NCBI GenBank assembly: GCA_036571765.1
Contig: BROE01000013.1
Span: 1,561,247-1,625,246, forward strand
Direction of reading: 5' to 3'
From: Plecoglossus altivelis
Lineage: Eukaryota > Chordata > Actinopteri > Osmeriformes > Plecoglossidae
DNA: 64,000 nt
Of the stretch, positions 23,267-33,336 are shown in pieces (the first letter of the stretch is position 1; each line of letters starts with the position of its first letter). The position numbers and the translations under genes are program-made. The notes under the pieces are model-generated. The model had not been told where the DNA came from. It did no database searches and worked only from the letters and a program-made list of their open reading frames with translations.

Positions 23267-25940
23267 GCGGAGAAAATCTGTCTTTGACTGTTCTTTTCCG
23301 ACAGTTGTCAAGGTCACTCCGCGAGCGTAGTGCTCGTCACACAAACACCACCCACATCGGGTATCGATCTGATGTACCTTGGACGGCACGTGGAGGCCTG
23401 CTGGTTAATATTGAACAACAGGAGGCTGTTACAGCTTATTCCTCTGGCTTCTAACTCTCGTGCATCTGAATCAGATTGTAAAGGAGCTGTGTTTGGAGCG
23501 CTGAGATCTCGTTTCTGTAGGAGATAATAATGACAAATAATTTACATATCGATATTTAAAAATCACTCGTGCAAAAAGGGGCCGGACTTTGATTTATTGT
23601 TTGTGTTGAATTGATCGAGGTTTGTATTTTTTGGCGGAAGTATTTCTGGATGTTATCTTACATTTTTGTGGGTTTCACTTTGTACATCATATAGCGAAGT
23701 TGTGTCGTTGCAGCAGTTGCAACAAAAAAAAATCCAATGGAAAAGAAAAAATATATTGTATGTTCGATTTCCGCCCGTTGATCTAGTTGCATGTGAACTT
23801 CGGATAGATATAATAAATAATTTCAGAATAAATGTGTAAAGGGGTATAAATAGTTTCTCCGCGTTGTTCTTTCTGTCACTTCTCCAATCACATTAACGCG
23901 CATGCGACGCACACGCGACCACGCACACGCACGCAAGGTCAGATGTGTAGACTCCTCTGTCTCGAAGGCCCATTAATAACGAGTCTGAGGTGAGCAGAGC
24001 GAGCTATTCATGTCCAAATCACGAGGAGTCGATTTTCTATGTGACTACTTACCGGACTAGACCGCCGTCCAATCACGTTGAGAGCTCTTAAGGAGCCACA
24101 CACGGCCCCCTTCCTCCCGCCACGTCGCCGCAGTTCTTGTCCGCCACTCATGTAGTCCCAGCTGTTCTATTCAAAGCGCCTTGCCAAAGCACAGTGAGGG
24201 ATTTCGATCCGTGTGAACCTAAGCACGGAGAGACGTAATACCCACATCTCCTACGTAAATACCTCAAACACGCCTCCCCATTGATTCTGTCTGAGCATTC
24301 CACCCACGTATTTTCTATACCACGATAGCTTTCTATGCCGAGAGGAACAGAGTTGGTTCGGGGACAATAACGGCCACCCAAGTTAATTATCTATGTTCAA
24401 TATGAATCCGTCATCATTAGAAGATTTAAATATAAGACTGCTCTGTCACCAAAACACATACACGGAAAACTAAAGTAATAAAATAAACAATATAATATAT
24501 AACGGCTTATATACATATATTTAGGAAATCTATACTTAGCAGATCTAATTCTTAAACGACGATAATAATTTACTGAGGTGACAAAGCCTAAAATAGGATA
24601 CAACATGCCAGTTTGGATGGCTGAATTGGCATTTAAAACGCCCAACGGCAATTCCAATCAATCGCCAATCAATCACCCAAGAATCAGACAAAAATGCAAT
24701 TACAGAATAAAACCTACCTGTGTGGTCTCCCGATGTGTTGGGTCGGTGCGTTAGGGAGGAGGTGGTTTTGTGGATGAGAGGATGGAACGGAAGCTCGTGG
24801 TCCGGCGCCTTGATCCGTTTCCAACATGTACCTCGCGTGGTGCTTCCCTGCGGCTCTTTTCATTCTCTTTCTGCCCTCCCGCCCCCCCACACCACACACC
24901 TTCTTGCCTCGCCAGTCCTGGTCTTTTCCTTGTAGCTCTCTCCCCTCTTGGGCCGTTGCCGAAATGTTGTTCTTGCAGTAGGCGGTTTGAATCCATCGTA
25001 AACACGACGACCAGTTTGCTGTTGCTTTGAATTTCCACGTACTGATTCGGCGCACTCTTCATTTCTTTTTCTTCGACTTCTCAGCATTAGTACTTTGGTT
25101 CCGTGCCATAGTGTGGGGAACCTAGGAGAAGAGCTGAATGAGAGCGATCCATTTGCGCAGTGCTATGCAAATCCTGAGTGGCCGAGCACAGCCTGACAAC
25201 AGTGACGCAGACAAGGCAGACTGCCACTCTGTCGGAATTGACTCTCCGTCACAGTTTGTTATTTGACGCATGCCTGTCAAAGGAAGAAGATAGATGTGTT
25301 TGAATATCAGATTCCTTGTAATCTAAGGTTCAGATTCGTTAGGCCGTATTGTTGCTTCAGTAGTGCGTTGAGTATTTCGTAGTGACGCTGTTTCACACGC
25401 TCGATAGACTGGTTCATCACCGTGTTCTGTCAGAATCATAGATGTTTTAATCTACTCGGTGGACCAGATGAGCGCAAAACTCCGAGATCTTGCTCTTATC
25501 TCATACCGCCCGCAAGGTGAGAACCATTAGTGCCTCCGGCACTCATCTTCAGTTCTTTCATAGTAAACATCACAATGGATCTATTTCTGCGTATCTTTCA
25601 GTTTCTCGAAGCTTTTCAGATATGAATTAATGTGTTGTATTCATTGGTTGATAATTGCGTAAATTTCGATTAACTTGCGTGTAGTTATAAATATATCATT
25701 TACCTGCCACAGTCAATTCTGTGCTTGTATTTCTTGCACAGCGAATAAAACAGATTCTGATTTTGATGATTATATCACGTTGCTGTGATCGTTGCACCTT
25801 AGTTGTTTGTGCGAGAGACGAGATGTCGTTCCGGTGTCCTGGAGCAAGACAACCAATGCTAGTCTGTTTCTCTTACATTGGTTTGTGGCTGCGTGGTTCA
25901 CAAGATACACAGCTCATACACACTTTCGACACACCACATG
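23267..25940. other. Complex, irregular region without recognised genes
   Basis: Frames of up to about 110 codons exist on both strands (24148-25087) but none shows a domain. AT-rich segments lie at 23530-23860 and 24400-24660. The texture suggests low-quality consensus in places. Confidence 0.4.
25728..25775 (+). mobile_element. Possible LINE 3' tail (GATTCTGATTTTGAT)
   Basis: GCGAATAAAACAGATTCTGA followed by TTTTGATGAT looks like the AATAAA-plus-GATTCT tail seen at the end of many fish non-LTR retrotransposons. Only the tail is recognisable. Confidence 0.3.
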
Positions 25941-26640
25941 GTCAACCATCACATCATATATAACCATACACACACACACATTCAATACTCATACTCATAC
26001 CACACAAATACACATGCACTCGCACACACACACACGTACTCACAGTCACTCACACACACTACGCATGCACTCACACTCAAGCACTTATACATACATACAC
26101 ACCTTACACACATCATACACACACTCATCACACACAGATACAGACTTTCCACATCATACACACCAGACATACCCATTTCACACGATGACCACATACCACA
26201 CATATCTCGCACACTATCAACACTCACACTGACCACTTCACATACCTGCCACTACTCAACTCATTATTATCGCACACAGATTACACCCTTCCTACCCAAT
26301 AATCTTCACACTCTTATCTTACACATCACAGAATATTGCTCCTCTGATATTGGCCTGATTCGGTTATTGGTTTCAGTTATGTCCTTGCCATTTCTTCGTA
26401 TCCCAATCATGCACACTACAGTCACCTATACAAAACATATGTATCATCATACACATGACACTACACACTACACTCCTTGACGTCACAATTGTATTGTGAT
26501 TTCAGCTAACAGACACCTCATTGCTATGATGCGTCCGTAAATAGCTATACGATGCCATACAACACACTCTATGACAAGCTTCTCTTAGCGAACACATGTA
26601 CACACTCATACCCACATACACACACACTGACATCGCAGCA
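25941..26640. repeat. Disrupted CA/CACT microsatellite region
   Basis: ACACAC, ACTCAC and CATACA strings are broken irregularly by single bases. It is probably one long CA array with many interruptions or errors. The 146- and 200-codon His/Thr frames are artefacts. Confidence 0.7.
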
Positions 26641-27257
26641 CAGATACACTCATAAACGGCAGACAGACCGCTTTAGATGCTTGCTCTAGATTAGATTAGA
26701 CTGTAGCACAGGTGCAGTTGTGGACGCGCAGGTGCTGATGAAAATTATGTCCGCATGAGTAGTCTTGTGGTCGTTCTGTATTCTGCAGTCATGGTCTCTC
26801 AGATCACAGAAAGATGCTCTCGTCTGCTCGCTTCTTCTTTCTGCGCCCTGTTCTGTGACTTTTAACCTCCTCCTTCTCTCATCTGGTGCTGTTCTGTACT
26901 AATCCAGGTATTTCATACCGTGCGCTCATAATGCATCCAACGCTTAAATGGAGCACGCGGTCGTTGTGTTAGGTAGAATAATTACATGACTATGTATTCT
27001 ATCATATGTAATGTTATCTACATGCGTTATTCTGCTCTTCTATCAAGTGATTATTTGAATCAGATTACCAACATTAATTGATCATTTTGGGATAGCGGAG
27101 CATTTATGTTCGTTTAAATATTGTAGTGTTATTCTGTTACACTCAATTGACACGTATATTAAACAACAGTCCGCTGGGTGGTACTAGGTACACGCTCGTA
27201 AGGGACTCTGTTGGTACTAATTCGAATATTTATCTTTAACATACCTATCCAGTAGGA
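26641..27257. other. Unique AT-leaning spacer
   Basis: No gene was seen. GATTAGATTAGACT at about 26689 resembles a short pentamer LINE tail, but no element body was recognised. Confidence 0.4.
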
Positions 27258-27269
27258 TTGATTGGGTAT

Positions 27270-28073
27270 AACTGTGGAGGGGTGGAAGGGGGTATGTGAG
27301 GCATTAGGGTGCACTGTGGAGGGGTGGAAGGGGGTATGTGAGGCATTAGGGTGCACTGTGGAGGGGTGGAAGGGGGTATGTGAGGCATTAGGGTGCACTG
27401 TGGAGGGGTGGAAGGGGGTATGTGAGGCATTAGGGTGCACTGTGGAGGGGTGGAAGGGGGTATGTGAGGCATTAGGGTGCACTGTGGAGGGGTGGAAGGG
27501 GGTAAGTGAGGCATTAGGGTGCACTGTGGAGGGGTGGAAGGGGGTAGGTGAGGCATTAGGGTGCACTGTGGAGGGGTGGAAGGGGGTAAGTGAGGCATTA
27601 GGGTGCACTGTGGAGGGGTGGAAGGGGGTAGGTGAGGCATTAGGGTGCACTGTGGAGGGGTGCAAGGGGGTAAGTGAGGCATTAGGGTGCACTGTGGAGG
27701 GGTGGAAGGGGGTAGGTGAGGCATTAGGGTGCACTGTGGAGGGGTGGAAGGGGGTAAGTGAGGCATTAGGGTGCACTGTGGAGGGGTGGAAGGGGGTAGG
27801 TGAGGCATTAGGGTGCACTGTGGAGGGGTGGAAAGGGGTAGGTGAGGCATTAGGGTGCACTGTGGAGGGGTGGAAGGGGGTAGGTGAGGCATTAGGGTGC
27901 ACTGTGGAGGGGTGGAAGGGGGTAAGTGAGGCATTAGGGTGCACTGTGGAGGGGTGGAAGGGGGTATGTGAGGCATTAGGGTGCACTGTGGAGGGGTGGA
28001 AGGGGGTAGGTGAGGCATTAGGGTGCACTGTGGAGGGGTGGAAGGGGGTAGGTGAGGCATTAGGGTGCACTGT
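27270..28073. repeat. 42-bp minisatellite, 19 copies
   Basis: Each unit starts ACTGTGGAGGGGTGGAAGGG, continues GGTA, then one variable base (T, A or G), then GTGAGGCATTAGGGTGC. Reading that base along the array gives TTTTTAGAGAGAGGGATGG. A 42-bp unit without stops keeps three long frames open (plus 291, minus 303 and minus 317 codons). No start context, splice signal or known domain supports any of them. Confidence 0.97.
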
Positions 28074-28330
28074 GAGATTATTGATGCTGACATCATTTGT
28101 TTGGATGTTTTTTCTTCCTCTGTGGTTTTCTTATTGACGTGTCTCTTGGTAACCCAGCCAGAGAGGCTACAGCCACAGTAGCCAGTTCCCCTTGTCAAGT
28201 GGATCGTCGAAGGCTTTTAGGGTTTCCTTATCATTCAAACGCAACTAGTTTGTAGAGTACACTGTACCTGTGTCCACAGACCAGACTCCAGTTCATTGCG
28301 CTTGCAGTGTCCGTGGTGGTGTAGTTACTG
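28074..28330. other. Unique spacer
   Basis: Complex sequence between the 42-bp array and the palindrome. No gene was seen. Confidence 0.5.
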
Positions 28331-28416
28331 TAACACCAGGAGGGTTTTTTTTAAAAGTGTAGGTCCATCTCCTGTAAGTGACTCTTACAGGAGTTCCTAT
28401 AAGTCTCCTGGTGTTA
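28331..28416. repeat. Nested 86-bp palindrome (MITE-like)
   Basis: The outer arms TAACACCAGGAG (28331-28342) and CTCCTGGTGTTA (28405-28416) are perfect inverted repeats of 12 bp. Inside, TCCTGTAAG (28370-28378) and CTTACAGGA (28384-28392) form a second perfect 9-bp stem with a 5-nt loop. The element ends 2 bp before the 46-bp array. It may be a small non-autonomous DNA transposon or a structured regulatory element. I recognise no family. Confidence 0.8.
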
Positions 28417-28418
28417 AA

Positions 28419-28924
28419 TGATCCCTGACATGTTATGTTTGGGAGAGCTAAGGTGTAGCTACTGTGATCCCTGACATGTTATGTGTGGCAGAGCTAAGGT
28501 GTAGCTAGTGTGATCCCTGACATGTTATGCGTGGGAGGGTTAAGGTGTAGCTACTGTGATCCCTGACATGTTATGTGTGGCAGAGCTAAGGTGTAGCTCG
28601 TGTGATCTCTGACATGTTATGTGTGGCAGAGCTAAGGTGTAGCTACTGTGATCCCTGACATGTTCAGTGTGGGAGGGTTAAGGTGTAGCTACTGTGATCC
28701 CTGACATGTTATGTGTGGCAGAGCTAAGGTGTAGCTACTGTGATCCCTGACATGTTATGTGTGGCAGAGCTAAGGTGAAGCTACTGTGATCCCTGACATG
28801 TTATGTGTGGCAGAGCGAAGGTGTAGCTACTGTGATCCCTGACATGTTATGTGTGGCAAAGCTAAGGTGTAGCTACTGTGATCCCTGACATGTTATGTGT
28901 GGCAGAGCTATGGTGTAGATACTG
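28419..28924. repeat. 46-bp minisatellite, 11 copies
   Basis: The unit begins TGATCCCTGACATGTTATGT and continues GTGGCAGAGCTAAGGTGTAG then CTACTG. Copies 3 and 6 share a GGGAGGGTT variant. Confidence 0.95.
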
Positions 28925-29767
28925 CCTGAATCATCACATCTGATCAACTCATGGCTTTAGAACATCCTCCTTTATGACCTTGAGAGTTTAGTTTCTTCTT
29001 TATTCCACGTATTTCCTGCGGTGAAGTTTCTCCTCTCGAAACATTGCAGAATAACGATGCCAGACATGATGATGAGTTATGTCGTAATGGTTGATTATAT
29101 TCAAGTTGACTAGGGAAAGTGCTTTCCCGTGTGTATCTTATTTTGTAACATGTTATAGGTATACAGCTCTCGACATGTGACCATACTTCCTACTAGTGTT
29201 TATTATGTCTGAGAAAGAAATTTAGGAGCGAGAAAGAGAAAGGAGAGAAAAAAAATTAAAGGTACATGATGCTGTCAAAGATGTATATGCTGGCATTTTG
29301 AGCAACTGAAAACTTTAAAAGTCAGTAGGAGGTAGATGTCCCCTTTACAGATTCTTTCTAAAGCGTGTTAAACTTGAACACTTGGAGACTGTGTCCTTTT
29401 GACAGAGAGCAGATTCCATGGAACATTGGAGATGTGCAGACATTCAATGACATGGTTTAACTTTAGAAAGGTCATGTACAATGGCCTACCTAGTTTGAAT
29501 TTAAATAACCAGATTGTCTATTGGCTACTTAAATGCGTATTCATAGTCATCACACATTCGCAAAAATGAACCTTAGGCCAGTGCTCTTTTAAAAAAAATA
29601 ATGATTTGTACTTTGTATTATAATACACGGTAAAATTGCATAGAAATAAATGAAAAACAATTGTGAAAAATACATTGTAATAAACATGGGGTAAACCCTG
29701 AATATGGAGGTAAGGCAGTTTTCATTCATTTAATTTGTGTAGTCATGTTGGTCGGCCGGTCTATCCG
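28925..29767. other. Unique AT-rich flank downstream of pycard
   Basis: Complex sequence with no tandem repeat. On the minus strand ATTAAA (plus 29729-29734) lies about 35 nt past the pycard stop and could be a weak polyadenylation signal. Another TTTATT (AATAAA on minus) lies near 29199. Confidence 0.4.
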
Positions 29768-30794
29768 TTAACCTCTGATGTCTTTCATCAGATATGGCTC
29801 GTTTTTCTCAAGGCTCTCGTAGAAAACATCTTTCCCTTCGTTACCGCACGTGCCAATGACTTCATACAGCTTTCTCATCTTGTCTTGGCGAGTTTTCTCT
29901 GCGTTCACTTCGCAGTACTTCTCATCGTTTAAAACTCCGTGTCCAAGGAGATCATCCAAGATCGCGGCCACCGAGGTGACTCTCTGGATCAGCTCGGCCC
30001 GGTGAACGTCAACGAAATGTCTGTCTGAGGGGCGCGAGGGAGACCATAAGTAGATAATCAGGCCAGAAACAACCAAAAGGAATTATGGATATGGTTGTTA
30101 AACATTTTACAAATTAGATGGTTTAACTTACTGTGTGTGTGTGTGTGTGTGCGGGGACATTTTAATATACCGTGTGCTATTCAGTCATGAAAGAGAATTG
30201 GTCTGAGGGACGATTTTTTTTTTTTTTAACCGGATACTTTGTGTAACCCGCGTTAGACGCGTTTGTCTTTCAAGGTTTAGTTATCTAGGACTCACCTTTC
30301 ATCGTGTGCTTTCCTGCAGCATGTACCTGTTGCTCTTAGGTCGTTAACCATGTGGAGAAATCAAACGAAACGATGATTAAAAAAACGTTTGGATACTTTC
30401 CATGTTGTGTACGTTCACTACTGGCATGCTAACCTTAGGCTGTTAGTGAAAGTGAAACTATAATTTCTTGCTCAATAACTGAGTTGTTAGCCACGTAGGA
30501 ACCACATCATGGCCACTTTAGCCTACCTTTCATGTAATTTGCAAGTTTCTCTGCAAGATCATGACAACGAATGTCCTTGAGTACTTCCATCGCCACTGAA
30601 ATAGCGTTATTTTCAGTGTAGGCTCTCACAAGCGCGTCTGCTATATCCATCTGATCGGCGTTTTCTGTCGTTGATACCGGTATACGCGGTTCCTCCTGGC
30701 GATCGGACAAATACCTTTTGAACTTCTTAAATTTTTGGGATTCTAAATCGTCAAGTACTTCGTTCAGTATCATTTTTACAGTTTTGCGAGGCAT
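29768..30794 (-). CDS. pycard: PYCARD/ASC inflammasome adaptor (three exons)
   Basis: PYCARD (ASC) joins inflammasome sensors to caspase-1-type proteases in the cytosol. Its pyrin domain (PYD) polymerises with sensor PYDs, and its CARD recruits the caspase. Proposed coding exons on the minus strand are 30527-30794, 30296-30313 and 29768-30024. Exon 1 starts with ATG and encodes residues 1-89, a PYD: six-helix pattern with a basic KFKKFKRYLSDRQEEPRIP stretch. It ends at AAAG|GTAGGC. The 18-nt microexon follows CTGCAG and ends before GTGAGT; it supplies the short linker GKHTMK. Exon 3 follows CCCCTCAG and encodes residues 96-180, a CARD with DRHFVDVHRAELIQRV and a closing KDVFYESLEKNEPYLMKD. 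All junctions are phase 1, and the 543-nt sum includes TAA. Human PYCARD also has a small linker exon between PYD and CARD exons. The linker here is shorter than the roughly 20 residues usual in the family, so a missed linker exon or alternative splicing is possible. No frameshift or stop is seen. The acceptor of exon 2 has a weak pyrimidine tract. Confidence 0.9.
30131..30153. repeat. GT microsatellite in pycard intron 2
   Basis: About ten GT repeats. On the transcribed (minus) strand it reads as CA and lies between exons 2 and 3. A T run follows at about 30215-30228. Confidence 0.9.
30448..30459. promoter_or_regulatory. ISRE/IRF-binding element in pycard intron 1
   Basis: The sequence GAAAGTGAAACT matches the interferon-stimulated response element core GAAANNGAAACT exactly (AGTTTCACTTTC on the gene's strand). 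It lies in intron 1, about 335 bp downstream of the start codon. A looser IRF-like cluster (GAAATCAAACGAAAC, about 30358-30372) lies in the same intron. Interferon inducibility is inferred, not shown. Confidence 0.5.
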
Positions 30795-30833
30795 CTTCGA
30801 TCAGCAAGCAACAGATTGATCTAGTACGAATCT

Positions 30834-30838
30834 ATTGG
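30834..30838 (-). promoter_or_regulatory. CCAAT box upstream of pycard
   Basis: ATTGG on the plus strand is CCAAT on the gene's strand, about 40 bp before the ATG and within AGCCAATAG. No clear TATA box lies at a suitable distance. The transcription start is unknown. Confidence 0.3.
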
Positions 30839-32400
30839 CTGCTGTACATAGACAGTAAGCCTACAGTGTAAATAATGCAGAACACACACAAAGCTTTTTC
30901 TTCCGTGACTGCGTGTTAATGCTTTTTGTCAACCCGGAGGAGGTCCATAAGTGTACCAAGTTAAAGGAAAGATACATACCAATTCTGACTTTGAATAATG
31001 TCAAAACGTTTACCACAATAAAAGATGCATTGGATTTTTAAAAGCCCGTGATGATGACGTGGTCTATATGTAGTTTGTTAGTATCTTATATTTAATATTT
31101 TTATATTTTTTCATATTTTTGCTGAATGTCCTATTACCGTTACATGTCATGTTTTTGTCCTTTAGTGCAATAAAGAAACAGACGTCATAGCTCAATTATA
31201 CATATGCACATTTCACATTTCATTTGTAGGCTATAACTGTTTTAAACTACTATTTAGTTTTCTTATTTATTGCACTAATCTAGCCTCCTTATCCATTCAA
31301 ATATACAGTATTGTGCAAAGGCATTAGGAACAGTTAAAATAATGTATTACATTTTTTGACTTAAAACAATTGTTTGTTTTGTTTTAAATAACACTATAGA
31401 GCACAGACAGAAGACCCCATATTATACATGGGGTATTACGTATAATAAGTATACACTATAAAACATTTCAAACAAAAATATATTTAAAATATATAAACCA
31501 TGCTGGGTGGTTATAATGTCTGCACAGTATTCCTACTGAAGAGAAGACGTCCTTGGTCGGTGTGTTGGCCTTCCTGCTACCCTCGAACAATCCCGGGGTT
31601 AGCCCACTCCCATCACGTCAGCACAACTTAACAGCAGGGCTAACCTTCAGGAAAAGTCTTTTTCAACCTTCTCTATTTTATTAGAGAAATGTTTAAATCT
31701 TCAGGCTTTATGCCACAGAGAACTCTCACACATCTCATTAGTAGGATCACCCCCGCAACCACCAAGTTATTGATTCTTTCAGGAGTGTCACGGTTCATGG
31801 AACAAGAGGGAAAAGTTAATTGAAGGTCTGTAATTTCTCACACTGCTGCTCACCTCAAGGACCGGAGTGCTTTTGAAGACAAAAAAAGCTTTGAACGTAA
31901 CCAAGGTGACCCGGAGGACGTAGGATATCTATAAGGGTAACCCTGAAAGAGATTTTTTTTGAGGTGGACGTGAATTCCCTCGCTCGCTTTTCCCAGAGCC
32001 TCGCTTCGTCAATCAGCGGTACGTGGACAGGTTTCAAGGGCAATCGGTGGTATGTCTTACATCTAATCATAAAACAATGAATAGATCGACAAATCATTCC
32101 GTGCTTTTATCCCTTACAGGCCATATGATGAAGACGAACACAGGCCCTGTTTTCGTTTAACGTCTCAGACAACGACATTTCTTTTTTTTCTTATCAATCT
32201 TCATTTCCCTTCGCGTCCAGCGCCCGCTTTCACCGTCTCCGACGCAGTTTTGGCTGAGTCATTCTCATTTGGCATCACTGTGAACGGATTCTAATGAACG
32301 CCATTACTGTTGATTACTAAAGAATCCCTGTTATTGCCTTTTGCTTTATCCGTGTCCTCAATGACACTTTACGCTGGGTGAGAGGGAGGCCAGGAAACAC
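30839..32400. other. Unique AT-rich region upstream of pycard
   Basis: No second gene was recognised. An 80-codon minus-strand frame at 31855-32097 has no known domain. A short palindrome, ACCCCAT-N7-ATGGGGT, lies at about 31414-31434. The segment includes a possible Tc1/mariner terminus (separate entry). Confidence 0.45.
31304..31340. mobile_element. Possible Tc1/mariner-type terminal repeat remnant
   Basis: TACAGTATTGTGCAAAGGCA at 31304 resembles the TA-flanked CAGT...GTGCAAAAG ends of teleost Tc1-like elements and their non-autonomous derivatives. I could not find the matching inverted end nearby, so this is a fragment at best. Confidence 0.3.
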
Positions 32401-32660
32401 TTGGTATGGCCCAGGTGTGACTTGGTATGGCCCAGGTGTGACTTGGTATGGCTAAGGTGTGACTTGGTATGGCCCGGGTGTGACTTGGTATGGCCCGGGT
32501 GTGACTTGGTATGGCCGGGTGTGGTTTGGTATGGCCCGGGTGTGACTTGGTATGGCCCGGGTGTGATTTGGTATGGCCCGGGTGTGAATTGGTATGGCCC
32601 GGGTGTGACTTGGTATGGCCCGGGTGTGAATTGGTATTTCCCGGGTGTGAATTGGTACTT
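32401..32660. repeat. 21-bp minisatellite, block A (about 12 copies)
   Basis: The unit is ACTTGGTATGGCCCGGGTGT plus G. Variants include CCAGG for CCGGG and AATTGG for ACTTGG. Translation gives a spurious WYGPGVT repeat. Confidence 0.95.
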
Positions 32661-33126
32661 TCAGAATCAGAATCTGCCAGAACATAAACTAGAATCAGCT
32701 AGAACCTTCTTTTGGACACAGCTGGTGTTCTTCCTGAGTGGTCTAATTCCAGGCTGAGGAATTTGAGACCTAAATACAAAGGAATAATCTCAAGGAGACC
32801 AGAGGGGTGTGAACTCCAAGTATCTTTACTTGTAGAAGATCAACAAGAAAATAAGGAACAAGGTACAAACAAAACCAGAAGCAGAGCTTCCAATATTCAC
32901 CCACCGAAAAGAAAAGAAGCACAATGTTATACAACGACTGACGGTTTGCAACAGGATACCCAGGTAGGTGTGCTAAAAACGGAACCAAAAACAAATGCTA
33001 AATGCTAACTTAAATGAGGCCCTACACAGGTGAGTATGATTGCTTAGCACAACAGAGTTTTTGCCAATGGTTGCCCCCTGGCAACTGGGAGGAAGATTGC
33101 AGGCAAGAGTCTCACAGGTACGGCAT
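32661..33126. other. Unique 466-bp spacer splitting the 21-bp array
   Basis: Complex sequence without tandem repeats, lying between two blocks of the same minisatellite. It opens with CAGAATCAGAATCTG. A 98-codon plus-strand frame (32712-33008) has no known domain. It may be an inserted element, though no clear terminal repeats or target-site duplication were found. Confidence 0.5.
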
Positions 33127-33336
33127 GTGTGTGACTTGGTATAATCCGGATGTGACTTGGTACAGTCCGAATGTGATTTCGTACAGTCCGGATGTGACTT
33201 GGTGTGGCCCGGATGTGAGTTGGTACGGCCTGGGTGTGACTTGCTACAGTCCGGATGTGACTTGGTACAGTCCGGATGTGACTTGGTACAGCCCAGATGT
33301 GACTTGGTATGGCCCGGGTGTGACTTGGTACAGCCT
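33127..33336. repeat. 21-bp minisatellite, block B (about 10 copies)
   Basis: Same period and register as block A, but the dominant variant is ACTTGGTACAGTCCGGATGT plus G. The last copies return to the GGCCCGGGTG form of block A. Confidence 0.93.

Noticed and set aside
25000..25060. tRNA-like GGTTTGAATCC motif at about 25005-25015
   Set aside because: No A box or acceptor-stem pairing at the right distance.
27262..28137. Repetitive 14-residue-repeat protein (plus) and its minus-strand rivals
   Set aside because: A 42-bp stop-free unit explains all three frames; there is no start context, signal or splice evidence.
31855..32097. 80-codon minus-strand frame near pycard as a second gene
   Set aside because: No recognisable domain, no consistent splice sites, and length within chance expectation.
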